Of a stretch of 64,000 nucleotides of DNA, positions 42,136 to 50,397 are shown piece by piece. The notes under the pieces are model-generated. The model worked only from the letters and a program-made list of their open reading frames with translations. It ran no database searches and was not told the DNA's origin. Made by a program: the position numbers and the translations under genes. Within the stretch, counting starts at the first letter, position 1. Each line of letters starts with the position of its first letter. This DNA is from an uncultured Dorea sp. (GTDB lineage Bacteria; Bacillota; Clostridia; Lachnospirales; Lachnospiraceae), in NCBI GenBank assembly GCA_910578455.1, contig CAJTQA010000006.1, positions 1 through 64,000 on the forward strand. The letters are read 5' to 3'.

Positions 42136-42780
42136 ATGAAAATTATTATGTTAGGCGCTCCTGGCGCGGGAAAAGGAACACAGGCAAAGAAAATTGCTGC
42201 CAAATATGAAATTCCGCATATTTCAACGGGCGATATCTTCCGGGCGAATATAAAGAACGGAACGGAGCTTGGCAATAAGGCAAAGACCTATATGGATCAG
42301 GGGCTCCTTGTTCCGGATGAGCTTGTGGTGGATCTGGTTGTTGACCGTGTAAGCCAGGACGATTGTTCAAGAGGATATGTGCTGGACGGATTCCCGAGGA
42401 CGATACCGCAGGCGGAAGCACTTGATAAGGCTCTTGCAGACAGGGGCCAGAAGATGGACTATGCCATTGATGTAGATGTGCCGGATGAAAATATCGTAAA
42501 GCGCATGGGAGGAAGACGTGCCTGTGTGGGATGCGGCGCTACATACCATCTTGAGTATGCGCCGACAAAGACGGAAGGCATATGCGATGTCTGCGGGAAA
42601 GAGCTGATCCTTAGAGATGACGATAAGCCGGAGACAGTTCAGAAACGCCTGAACGTATATCACGAGCAGACACAGCCGTTAATTGACTATTACACGAATG
42701 CGGGTATTCTGAAGACCGTTGACGGAACGGCCGACATCAATGACGTATTCCAGGCGATTGTTGATATATTAGGAGAGTAG
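42136..42780 (+). CDS. adk: Adenylate kinase
   Basis: The 214-residue enzyme catalyses ATP + AMP = 2 ADP. The P-loop GAPGAGKGT is at residues 7-15. DGFPRT is the nucleotide contact. The long LID carries CVGCG and CDVCG, the four zinc cysteines of the Gram-positive form. Confidence 0.98.
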   Translation: MKIIMLGAPGAGKGTQAKKIAAKYEIPHISTGDIFRANIKNGTELGNKAKTYMDQGLLVPDELVVDLVVDRVSQDDCSRGYVLDGFPRTIPQAEALDKALADRGQKMDYAIDVDVPDENIVKRMGGRRACVGCGATYHLEYAPTKTEGICDVCGKELILRDDDKPETVQKRLNVYHEQTQPLIDYYTNAGILKTVDGTADINDVFQAIVDILGE

Positions 42781-42784
42781 GGTT

Positions 42785-43555
42785 ATGCCAATTACGATTA
42801 AATCAGCCCGGGAGCTCAAACTGATGGAAGAATCCGGAAGGATACTGGAGGCAGTGCACGACGAGCTTGGGAAGGCTTTAAGGCCGGGAATGAGCACATT
42901 GGACATCGACCGAATGGGAGAAGAAATCATCAGAAGCTATGGCTGCATCCCGTCCTTCCTGAATTATAATGGCTATCCGGCATCCATCTGCGTATCCGTG
43001 AACGAGGAGGTCGTTCACGGGATCCCGAGCAAAAAACGTATTCTGCGCGAGGGAGATATCGTGAGCCTGGATGCCGGGGTAATCTACAAAGGATATCACT
43101 CGGATGCCGCAAGGACCTACGGAATCGGCGAGATCAGCAAGGAGGCAGAGCAGCTTATCAGGGTTACGAGAGAGTGTTTCTTTGAAGGTATAAAATATGC
43201 AAAATCTGGCAATCATCTATTTGACATTTCAAGGGCGGTAGCAAGGCATGCGGAGAAACACGGATACGGCGTTGTCCGCGACCTGTGCGGGCATGGGATC
43301 GGCACGAAACTGCATGAAGACCCGCAGATACCGAACTATGAGATGGAGAGGAAGGGGCCGCTCCTGAAACCGGGGATGACGCTTGCCATTGAGCCTATGG
43401 TCAATATGGGCACATGGGAAGTGGAATGGCTTGATGACGACTGGACAGTGGTCAGCAAAGACCATTCGCTCTCAGCGCATTATGAAAATACGGTAGTCAT
43501 CACGGACGGAGATCCGAAACTTTTAACGCTGGGCGTCCGACAGAGCAAGGGGTAG
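42785..43555 (+). CDS. map: Methionine aminopeptidase, type I
   Basis: The 256-residue enzyme removes the initiator methionine. The dimetal ligands are visible: Asp in SLDAGVIYKGYHSDAART (both aspartates), His in GHGIGTKLHEDP, Glu in AIEPMVNMG and Glu in the ENTVVIT end. It follows adk by 4 nt. Confidence 0.97.
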   Translation: MPITIKSARELKLMEESGRILEAVHDELGKALRPGMSTLDIDRMGEEIIRSYGCIPSFLNYNGYPASICVSVNEEVVHGIPSKKRILREGDIVSLDAGVIYKGYHSDAARTYGIGEISKEAEQLIRVTRECFFEGIKYAKSGNHLFDISRAVARHAEKHGYGVVRDLCGHGIGTKLHEDPQIPNYEMERKGPLLKPGMTLAIEPMVNMGTWEVEWLDDDWTVVSKDHSLSAHYENTVVITDGDPKLLTLGVRQSKG

Positions 43556-43558
43556 AAC

Positions 43559-43819
43559 ATGGACGAGTGCAGAACAGGCATGCTGGCAAGGTCGCTCGCC
43601 GGGCATGACAAAAACAAAATTTACGTTATAACAGGCATGGAAGGCGCATATATATATCTGGTGGACGGCAGGCTGCGGCCTGTGGGAAATCCGAAGAAGA
43701 AAAAGTACAGACATGTACAGGTCATAAAGAGGGAATATGATATCCGAGAGGCTGATGACGCAAAGATCAGGCGGATACTCAGAGAATGGAATAAGGAAGA
43801 GGTAAAACAGGAGGATTAA
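43559..43819 (+). CDS. KOW-domain RNA-binding protein (L14e-like)
   Basis: The 86-residue protein sits between map and infA, a usual place in clostridia. MLARSLAGHDKNKIYVITG is the KOW-like core, then a lysine-rich loop (NPKKKKYRHVQ). Related proteins are ascribed to ribosome binding by similarity to archaeal L14e. Role untested. Confidence 0.82.
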   Translation: MDECRTGMLARSLAGHDKNKIYVITGMEGAYIYLVDGRLRPVGNPKKKKYRHVQVIKREYDIREADDAKIRRILREWNKEEVKQED

Positions 43820-43822
43820 CAT

Positions 43823-44041
43823 ATGTCAAAAGCTGACGTAATCGAGATTGAAGGAACAGTAGTAGAGAAACTGCCGAACGCCATGTTTCAGGTTGAACTG
43901 GAAAACGGCCATCAGGTGCTTGCACACATCAGCGGAAAGCTGCGTATGAATTTTATCAAGATCCTTCCGGGGGATAAAGTGACGTTGGAGTTATCGCCAT
44001 ATGACCTTTCGAAAGGAAGGATTATCTGGAGAGATAAATAA
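43823..44041 (+). CDS. infA: Translation initiation factor IF-1
   Basis: The 72-residue OB-fold protein occupies the A site during initiation. SKADVIEIEGTVVEKLPN, GHQVLAHISGKLRMNFI and LSPYDLSKGRIIWR are diagnostic. ATG follows AGGAGG. Confidence 0.97.
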   Translation: MSKADVIEIEGTVVEKLPNAMFQVELENGHQVLAHISGKLRMNFIKILPGDKVTLELSPYDLSKGRIIWRDK

Positions 44042-44053
44042 GAGAAAAATCTG

Positions 44054-44082
44054 TTGACTTTGCTCTTTATGAATGGTATACT
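44054..44082 (+). promoter_or_regulatory. Internal promoter upstream of rpmJ
   Basis: TTGACT (44054) and TATACT (44077) are spaced 17 nt, nearly consensus. It would drive rpmJ-rpsM-rpsK-rpsD-rpoA-rplQ with a leader of about 110 nt. Confidence 0.75.
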
Positions 44083-44196
44083 ATATAAGCGCGTTTTTAG
44101 GCATTTTATGCCCAAATTGGCTCGCAAACAGCACAATACAGAGGAAAACGCGCCGGGAAACCGTTGGCAGAGCAATGGATGAAAGGAGGATTTGAC

Positions 44197-44310
44197 GTGA
44201 AGGTTAGATCATCAGTAAAACCAATTTGCGAAAAATGCAAAGTAATTAAGAGAAAAGGAAGCGTTCGCATTATTTGTGAGAATCCAAAGCATAAACAGAG
44301 ACAGGGGTAG
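44197..44310 (+). CDS. rpmJ: 50S ribosomal protein L36, zinc-binding form
   Basis: The 37-residue protein MKVRSSVKPICEKCKVIKR contains C-x2-C, a later Cys in IICENPKHKQRQG and the His, giving the zinc ribbon. Start is GTG 44197 after AAAGGAGG. Confidence 0.95.
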   Translation: MKVRSSVKPICEKCKVIKRKGSVRIICENPKHKQRQG

Positions 44311-44740
44311 GCACGTAACACGTGGTGAATGTATGAAGTTTGTGCAAACAAATCAAGGCGGCTGATAGTCAGACACGCCAGGGAGCGTGTAGACTATTTT
44401 AAATATACAAGGAAACACCTGTAGCCGGTGAGATCCTCGTATATTGCTTCTAATGCCGGCCCGTCATTGCCGACATGTCAAAAGAGACGTGCGGCGGCCG
44501 GAAAGGGTGCGGGCATACCGAACCGCATCTGGATGAGGGGCATAGAGACGACTCTTCACACTAGACTCGTGAAAGACCTCGTCAAGAGGAAAGGAAGTTC
44601 CCTATACTAAGCTCGTGGGAGACCTCGCTAAGTAAACGGGAACGACTCTTCACACTAGACTCGTGAAAGACCTCGTCAAGTGTTCAGTAGTCCCTATTAA
44701 AGTCAGTATCAGAAAAACAGAGAAAACGGAGGAAATTTAC
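44311..44740 (+). repeat. Palindromic intergenic element cluster, rpmJ-rpsM
   Basis: This 430-nt gap lacks a supported gene. A 39-bp sequence occurs twice without a change (44548-44586 and 44642-44680). Each copy has the core ACTCGTG-N3-GACCTCGTCAAG. Between them the variant CTAAGCTCG-N5-GACCTCGCTAAG (44607) is closed by GTTCCC (44597) / GGGAAC (44638). The start TAGGCACGTAACACGTGG recalls the TAGGCACTGAACACTTGG seen after rpsN. Confidence 0.78.
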
Positions 44741-45109
44741 ATGGCTCGTATTGCAGGTGTAGACTTACCAAGAGACAAACGTGTTGAAATCGGATTAACT
44801 TATATCTACGGAATCGGCAGAACAAGTTCAAACCGTATTTTGGCAGAGGCAGGAGTAGATCCTGACATTCGCTGCAGAGATCTTACAGACGATGATGTAA
44901 AGAAGATCAGCACGGTAATTGATGAGACTCAGGTTGTAGAAGGAGAGCTCCGCAGAGAGATCGCGCTTAACATCAAGAGGCTCCAGGAAATCGGATGCTA
45001 CAGAGGGATCCGTCACAGAAAAGGCCTTCCGGTTCGCGGTCAGAAGACAAAGACCAACGCAAGAACCAGAAAAGGGCCAAAGAGAACAGTGGCTAATAAA
45101 AAGAAATAA
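44741..45109 (+). CDS. rpsM: 30S ribosomal protein S13
   Basis: The 122-residue protein of the 30S head forms bridges to the 50S subunit. MARIAGVDLPRDKRVEIGL and RGLRHRKGLPVRGQ-like RHRKGLPVRGQKTKTNART are diagnostic. ATG 44741 follows CGGAGG; the longer frame upstream runs through the repeat region. Confidence 0.97.
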   Translation: MARIAGVDLPRDKRVEIGLTYIYGIGRTSSNRILAEAGVDPDIRCRDLTDDDVKKISTVIDETQVVEGELRREIALNIKRLQEIGCYRGIRHRKGLPVRGQKTKTNARTRKGPKRTVANKKK

Positions 45110-45231
45110 CTTAGCGAAAGCAAGCCCCTAGGCGCAGCTTGAGCTTAGATATTTCTTTGTTCTTCGAGCAAAGCGAGAAGAACTTCATCTTGAAAACAGA
45201 ACAAAAAAGGAAAGAGTAGGTTAGTTTTATT
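45110..45231 (+). repeat. Palindromic intergenic element, rpsM-rpsK
   Basis: The 122-nt gap holds CTTAGCGA right at the stop, GAGCTTAGA (45141), and the hairpin GTTCTTCG (45159) / CGAGAAGAAC (45174), close to the one at 38472-38497. No coding frame. Confidence 0.65.
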
Positions 45232-45627
45232 ATGGCAAAGAAAGTTACAAAGAAAGTGACAAAAAAACGTGTCAAGAAAAACGTTGAACGCGGACAAGCG
45301 CATATCCAGTCATCTTTTAACAATACAATTGTTACATTGACAGATGCACAGGGTAACGCTCTTTCATGGGCGAGTGCAGGCGGTCTGGGATTTAGAGGTT
45401 CAAGGAAATCTACCCCTTATGCGGCTCAGATGGCGGCTGAGACAGCGGCTAAGGCAGCATTGGTGCATGGGCTTAAGACGGTGGATGTATTTGTTAAAGG
45501 ACCTGGTTCGGGAAGAGAGGCGGCAATCCGTGCCCTTCAGGCATGCGGAATTGACGTGACAAGCATCAGGGACGTGACACCGGTGCCGCACAATGGCTGT
45601 CGTCCGCCGAAACGCAGAAGAGTCTAG
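45232..45627 (+). CDS. rpsK: 30S ribosomal protein S11
   Basis: The 131-residue platform protein shows the usual AHIQSSFNNTIVTLTD, GLGFRGSRKSTPYAAQ and PHNGCRPPKRRRV ending. The lysine-rich start (KKVTKKVTKKRVKK) is typical of Firmicutes. Confidence 0.97.
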   Translation: MAKKVTKKVTKKRVKKNVERGQAHIQSSFNNTIVTLTDAQGNALSWASAGGLGFRGSRKSTPYAAQMAAETAAKAALVHGLKTVDVFVKGPGSGREAAIRALQACGIDVTSIRDVTPVPHNGCRPPKRRRV

Positions 45628-45649
45628 TGATAATAGGAGGGAAATAGAT

Positions 45650-46243
45650 ATGGCAGTGAATAGAGTTCCAGTTCTCAAAAGATGCAGATCCCTTGGCATG
45701 GATCCGGTTTTTTTGGGGATTGATAAAAAGTCTAACAGACAGTTAAAAAGATCCAGCAGGAAAATGAGCGAGTATGGCCTTCAGCTCCGCGAGAAGCAGA
45801 AAGCGAAATTCATCTACGGCGTGCTGGAGAAACCTTTCAGGAACTATTATAAGAAAGCAAAACAGATGAGCGGTATGACAGGTGAAAACCTGATGGTGCT
45901 CTTAGAGTCCAGGTTAGACAATGTTGTCTTCCGTCTTGGATTTGCAAGGACAAGGCGCGAGGCAAGGCAGATTGTTGACCATAAGCATGTGCTTGTAAAC
46001 GGAAAACAGGTTAATATTCCGTCTTATCTGATAAAGGCCGGTGATGTAATTGAGATTAAGGAGAAACACAAAAGCTCCACGAGATACAAAGAGATTGTAG
46101 AAGTTACAGGAGGACGCATGGTTCCGGATTGGCTTGAGGCTGATGCAGAGAATTTAAAAGGAACTGTGAAAGAACTTCCGAACCGTGACGCAATTGACGT
46201 TCCGGTTGACGAGATGCTGATTGTCGAGCTGTATTCTAAATAA
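45650..46243 (+). CDS. rpsD: 30S ribosomal protein S4
   Basis: The 197-residue assembly initiator protein has an S4 RNA-binding domain near residues 90-150 (RLDNVVFRLGFARTRREARQ, in part). The N-terminus has a single cysteine (LKRCRSLG) rather than the zinc cluster of some S4 forms. ATG 45650 follows AGGAGG. Confidence 0.97.
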   Translation: MAVNRVPVLKRCRSLGMDPVFLGIDKKSNRQLKRSSRKMSEYGLQLREKQKAKFIYGVLEKPFRNYYKKAKQMSGMTGENLMVLLESRLDNVVFRLGFARTRREARQIVDHKHVLVNGKQVNIPSYLIKAGDVIEIKEKHKSSTRYKEIVEVTGGRMVPDWLEADAENLKGTVKELPNRDAIDVPVDEMLIVELYSK

Positions 46244-46273
46244 TAACCCGTAACACCACAGGAGGTGGACTTA

Positions 46274-47233
46274 GTGTTTGATTTTAATAAACCAAATATC
46301 GAAATTACAGAGATTTCCGAAGATAAAAAGTATGGAAGATTTGTTGTAGAGCCTTTGGAAAGAGGTTACGGCACAACATTAGGTAACTCCCTTAGAAGAA
46401 TCATGCTCTCTTCTCTGCCCGGCTCAGCGATCAGCCAGGTAAAGATTGACGGTGTTTTGCATGAGTTCAGCTCCATCCCAGGGGTTAAAGAAGATGTTAC
46501 TGAGATTGTAATGAACTTAAAGTCATTAGCGATTAAAAACACATCTGAGACAGACGAACCGAAAACGGCCTATATTGATTTTGAGGGCGAGGGCGTTGTA
46601 ACTGCCGCTGATATACAGGTAGACCAGGATATCGAGATCATGAATCCTGAGACGGTTATCGCAACGCTCAACGGCGGGGCAGACAGCAAATTATACATGG
46701 AGATCACCATTACTAATGGCAGAGGCTATGTAAGTGCTGACAAGAACAAGAACGAGGATCTGCCGATTGCGGTGATTCCGATTGATTCCATCTACACGCC
46801 GATTGAACGCGTGAATCTGACTGTGGAGAATACGCGTGTCGGACAGATTACAGATTTCGACAAATTGACATTGGACGTATATACAAACGGCACATTGCTG
46901 CCTGACGAGGCAATCAGCCTGGCGGCGAAGGTACTTAGCGAGCATCTGAAACTTTTCATCGACCTGTCTGAAGTGGCTCAGGCCGCGGAGGTCATGATTG
47001 AAAAAGAGGATGATGAAAAAGAAAAGGTTCTTGAGATGAGCATTGACGAGCTGGAATTGTCTGTCCGTTCGTACAACTGCCTCAAGAGAGCCGGCATCAA
47101 TACTGTTGAAGAGCTGACGAACAGGACGTCGGAGGATATGATGAAAGTGCGTAACCTCGGACGCAAGTCGCTGGAAGAGGTGCTTGCAAAGTTGGATGAG
47201 CTGGGTCTGAGCCTTAGCAAGGGCGAGGAATAG
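46274..47233 (+). CDS. rpoA: RNA polymerase alpha subunit
   Basis: The 319-residue protein has the dimerising N-terminal domain (VEPLERGYGTTLGNSLRR near residue 25, in part) and the C-terminal domain (NCLKRAGINTVEELTNRT, about 260-315) that binds UP elements and activators. GTG 46274 lies 8 nt after GGAGG and is chosen over GTG 46265, which overlaps the RBS. Confidence 0.97.
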   Translation: MFDFNKPNIEITEISEDKKYGRFVVEPLERGYGTTLGNSLRRIMLSSLPGSAISQVKIDGVLHEFSSIPGVKEDVTEIVMNLKSLAIKNTSETDEPKTAYIDFEGEGVVTAADIQVDQDIEIMNPETVIATLNGGADSKLYMEITITNGRGYVSADKNKNEDLPIAVIPIDSIYTPIERVNLTVENTRVGQITDFDKLTLDVYTNGTLLPDEAISLAAKVLSEHLKLFIDLSEVAQAAEVMIEKEDDEKEKVLEMSIDELELSVRSYNCLKRAGINTVEELTNRTSEDMMKVRNLGRKSLEEVLAKLDELGLSLSKGEE

Positions 47234-47342
47234 GCCGCTTTAAACAATGAGGATCATTCTGCCAGTAAGACCAAAGAGCATGGCGGAGCACCCGGTTTTG
47301 ACAGAAATATGGAGCCGGGTGTAAATAATGGAGGATTAGAAG

Positions 47343-47879
47343 ATGGCAAAGTATAGAAAGCTTGGCAGAACATCAAGCCAGAGAAAAGCGTTATTAAGAA
47401 ATCAGGTGACAGCGTTGATCAACAACGGAAAGATTGTGACAACGGAGACAAGGGCAAAGGAAATCCGCAAGATTGCAGAGCACCTGATTGCAATGGCAGT
47501 AAAAGAGAAGGATAACTTCGAGGAGGTTACTGTAAAGGCGAAGGTTGCCCGCAAAGATAAAGACGGCAAGAGGGTAAAAGAAGTTGTAGACGGCAAGAAA
47601 GTTACCGTATATGACGAGGTTGACAAAAAGATTAAGAAAGATCTGCCGAGCAGGCTTCATGCCCGCCGCCAGATGCTGAAGGTTCTCTATCCTGTAAAGG
47701 AAGTTCCGGCAGCACAGGCAGGCAGGAAGAAAAATACAAAGCAGGTTGACCTTGCGGCAAAACTGTTTGACGACATTGCGCCGAAGTATGAGAACCGTCA
47801 CGGCGGATATACAAGGATCATCAAGATTGGACAGCGCAAAGGCGATGCTGCCATGATGGTTCAGATTGAGCTTGTATAA
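47343..47879 (+). CDS. rplQ: 50S ribosomal protein L17, long form
   Basis: Residues 1-60 (KLGRTSSQRKALLRN, VTTETRAKEIRKIAE) and the end (RHGGYTRIIKIGQRKGDAAMMVQIEL, in parts) are standard L17. Total length is 178 against about 115-130 in most bacteria. The excess is a lysine-rich insert at about residues 62-145. It is the last gene of the superoperon, 109 nt after rpoA. Confidence 0.95.
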   Translation: MAKYRKLGRTSSQRKALLRNQVTALINNGKIVTTETRAKEIRKIAEHLIAMAVKEKDNFEEVTVKAKVARKDKDGKRVKEVVDGKKVTVYDEVDKKIKKDLPSRLHARRQMLKVLYPVKEVPAAQAGRKKNTKQVDLAAKLFDDIAPKYENRHGGYTRIIKIGQRKGDAAMMVQIELV

Positions 47880-47908
47880 GCTTATAAATGCAGATTATAA
47901 AAAGAGAG

Positions 47909-47950
47909 TACGCTTTCTGTAAGTAGGGATACTTGCATGAAAGCGTATTT
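47909..47950 (+). terminator. Terminator of the ribosomal superoperon
   Basis: TACGCTTTC (47909) and GAAAGCGTA (47939), continued inside by TGTAAGTA/TACTTGCA, then TTTTTTT. A strong rho-independent signal. Confidence 0.92.
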
Positions 47951-47971
47951 TTTTATTGATAAAATTTACAG

Positions 47972-48000
47972 TTGCATTAAAGAAAAATATATTGTACAAT
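47972..48000 (+). promoter_or_regulatory. Promoter of the MacB-type exporter operon
   Basis: TTGCAT and TACAAT spaced 17 nt, about 50 nt before the start of the ATPase gene. Confidence 0.6.
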
Positions 48001-48050
48001 TATACTAACCACATAGTACAATAATATAATAAGACAGAAAAGGAAATCTT

Positions 48051-48761
48051 ATGAGCGCATTAATTGAGATAAAAGACATGTACAAAATATATAACCCCGG
48101 AGAGAATGAAGTCCATGCACTTGACGGGGTGAGCCTTGCCATTGAGAAGGGGGAGTTTGCGGCGGTCATCGGACACTCAGGCTCAGGAAAATCGACGCTT
48201 ATGAATATGATCGGCTGCCTGGACACTCCGACAGAAGGAACATACCTCCTAAACGGCAGAGACGTGTCAGGCCTTACGGACAATGAGCTTTCTGAGATTA
48301 GAAATGAGGAGATTGGGTTTATCTTCCAGGGATTTAACCTGATCGCCAATCTTGATGCACTTGCCAACGTAGAGCTGCCCCTGATCTATCGGGGAATCGA
48401 CAGGCATACGAGGCGGGAGGCGGCTGAAGAATCGCTGGAGATGGTGGGGCTTGGGGAAAGGATGCGGCATAAGCCGGCTCAGATGTCCGGCGGCCAGCAG
48501 CAGAGAGTTGCAGTCGCGAGAGCTATCGCCGCCCGCCCTCCGGTGATACTGGCAGATGAACCGACAGGAAATTTAGATTCACGATCAACGGAGGAGGTTC
48601 TCAACATTTTAAAAGAACTTCACAAGTCGGGGAGGACGGTCATCGTCATCACCCATGATTCTGAGATCGCGGCGCAGGCGGAGCGGGTGATACGTATAAA
48701 AGACGGGAAGATAACGGAGGATTACAGGAATGATATGCAGGAGGGAACAGGAGATGTTTGA
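48051..48761 (+). CDS. MacB/LolD-type ABC exporter ATP-binding protein
   Basis: The 236-residue ATPase has Walker A GHSGSGKST, signature MSGGQQQRVAVARA, Walker B VILADEPTGNLDS and switch histidine ITHDSE. The GNLDS tail of Walker B is typical for the mechanotransmission (MacB/LolD/FtsE) group. It is followed by a membrane-fusion protein and MacB permease, a complete tripartite-like exporter as found in Gram-positives for peptides or antimicrobials. Confidence 0.94.
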   Translation: MSALIEIKDMYKIYNPGENEVHALDGVSLAIEKGEFAAVIGHSGSGKSTLMNMIGCLDTPTEGTYLLNGRDVSGLTDNELSEIRNEEIGFIFQGFNLIANLDALANVELPLIYRGIDRHTRREAAEESLEMVGLGERMRHKPAQMSGGQQQRVAVARAIAARPPVILADEPTGNLDSRSTEEVLNILKELHKSGRTVIVITHDSEIAAQAERVIRIKDGKITEDYRNDMQEGTGDV

Positions 48762-50382
48762 AAAGAGCGGCAGAGAATTCAGGCAGAGAAGAAGGAAAAG
48801 AGGTAAAAGAAAGAAACTTCCGGGATGGGCCATTATTCCGATTCTTGGAGCAGTCGTACTGGTTAGCCTTGGGCTTTCGAAAATGTTCGGGGGAAACGTT
48901 GATGCCGTATCGTTTCAGGTGACAGAGGCGAGGCGGGAGAATGTGAAAGAGAGTTTTAACACATCAGGCACGGTGGTGAGCGGAAAGAGCAAGATATTTT
49001 ATTCTCCTGTAAATGCGCCTGTAAAAGAGAACCGGGCTAAAGTAGGAGAACCGGTTAAAAAGGGAGATAAGCTTATTGTATTTGACACGGAAAACCTGGA
49101 CCGGGATAACCGTAATTCACAGCTTAACACTCTGTCGGCAAAGTATGCGAACCAGGACGCAAAAGAACAGAGCGGCAGGGCAAAAGAGAGCATGGAGAAA
49201 GCAAAAAAACAGGAGAAAGCCATGATCTCGGAACTTAAGTCTCAGATTAAAAAGAAAGAGTCCGAGATAAAGAAATTAAAGAAGACAGCCCAGGATGCGG
49301 CAGGGAAGGACACGGAGAATACAGGGAAGATCACAGCTCTGCAGAAAAAGATGGCGGATAATTTAGACAGCCAGAGCGCCAGCCGGACAAAGAAGGAGAA
49401 TGCAGAGAGGCAGCTTGAGAATGTCAGCGATACCGCGCCGGACAGTGAGGAGACGAAAGCACAGCTTATAAAAGAGGCGGAGCAGGCTGCGGAGGAGGTT
49501 GGGCGGCTTGAGAGAGAGTACCGCACATTAGAGCAGGAGTTAAAGCGTCTTGGAGGGGGCGCGGACGGTACGGGCGGAGAGGCAGGAGCTGCATCACAGG
49601 CTCTGGCGCAGGCAAAGCAGGAGCTGGAGGCGCTTAAGAGCAGCCTTGCCCAGGCAGAGAACAGCAGACAGACAGGGGCAGATGCCGGACTTACCGCCGC
49701 CCAGCTGAAAAACATGAAAGTCTCTGAAAATATCGCCCAGCTTGCCGAGCTTACGACAGAGGAGCTTTTAAAGAAAGGGAAGGAAGGAATCAAGGCAGAG
49801 TTTGACGGGATTATAGCTGATGTGAAAGCGCCGGAAGGGAGCGATGCGGTTCAGGGAGGCGAGCTGTTTACGTTGGTGAGTAACCAGGACGTAGGGGTGG
49901 AGCTTGAGGTTTCTGCCGGTGATTTTGAAAAGCTTGTACCCGGGGAAGAAGCCGTGATAACCATCGGGAGGCATAACTATCAGGGAACACTGGAATCCGT
50001 CAATAAGATTGCCCTGGCAAATGAGAAGGGCAATCCGGTAATCGGAGCCAAGGTACGCATTGACAATCCGGATGAGGATATCTGTATCGGCGTCAGCGCC
50101 AAGGTAAATATGACAGTGGCAGAGAAGGAAGATGTGCTGTGTCTTCCGAATGAGGTGATCAACACCGCATCGGACGGGGATTTTGTCTATGTAATACAGG
50201 ATGGCATAGTGAAAAAGAAAAATATTGAAGTGGGCATTACGTCAACATCCATGTCAGAGATTGTCTCCGGCATTAAAGAGGGCGACCAGGTTGTTTCCGA
50301 GATGTCAGACAGCATAAAGGACGGAATGAAAGCAACAGCAGCCACAGTTCCGGATGATGGCGGCACGGACATGGAAAGATAA
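48754..50382 (+). CDS. Membrane-fusion (HlyD/MacA-like) protein
   Basis: The 542-residue protein has a basic start, one helix (about 26-45) and an extracellular part. This part has a biotinyl-lipoyl-like half (about 85-115, VKENRAKVGEPVKKGDKL, in part), a long coiled coil with Ala/Lys/Glu repeats (about 130-335), then the second half and a beta-barrel (about 340-520). The coiled coil is longer than in typical MacA. ATG 48754 lies within the ATPase gene end (8-nt overlap). A few codons of uncertainty remain at the start. Confidence 0.88.
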   Translation: MFEKSGREFRQRRRKRGKRKKLPGWAIIPILGAVVLVSLGLSKMFGGNVDAVSFQVTEARRENVKESFNTSGTVVSGKSKIFYSPVNAPVKENRAKVGEPVKKGDKLIVFDTENLDRDNRNSQLNTLSAKYANQDAKEQSGRAKESMEKAKKQEKAMISELKSQIKKKESEIKKLKKTAQDAAGKDTENTGKITALQKKMADNLDSQSASRTKKENAERQLENVSDTAPDSEETKAQLIKEAEQAAEEVGRLEREYRTLEQELKRLGGGADGTGGEAGAASQALAQAKQELEALKSSLAQAENSRQTGADAGLTAAQLKNMKVSENIAQLAELTTEELLKKGKEGIKAEFDGIIADVKAPEGSDAVQGGELFTLVSNQDVGVELEVSAGDFEKLVPGEEAVITIGRHNYQGTLESVNKIALANEKGNPVIGAKVRIDNPDEDICIGVSAKVNMTVAEKEDVLCLPNEVINTASDGDFVYVIQDGIVKKKNIEVGITSTSMSEIVSGIKEGDQVVSEMSDSIKDGMKATAATVPDDGGTDMER

Positions 50383-50397
50383 GGCGGGAGCAGGAAT

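Noticed and set aside
44428..44610. 60-codon plus-strand frame upstream of rpsM
   Set aside because: It lies across the repeated palindromes, without RBS or homology; treated as non-coding.
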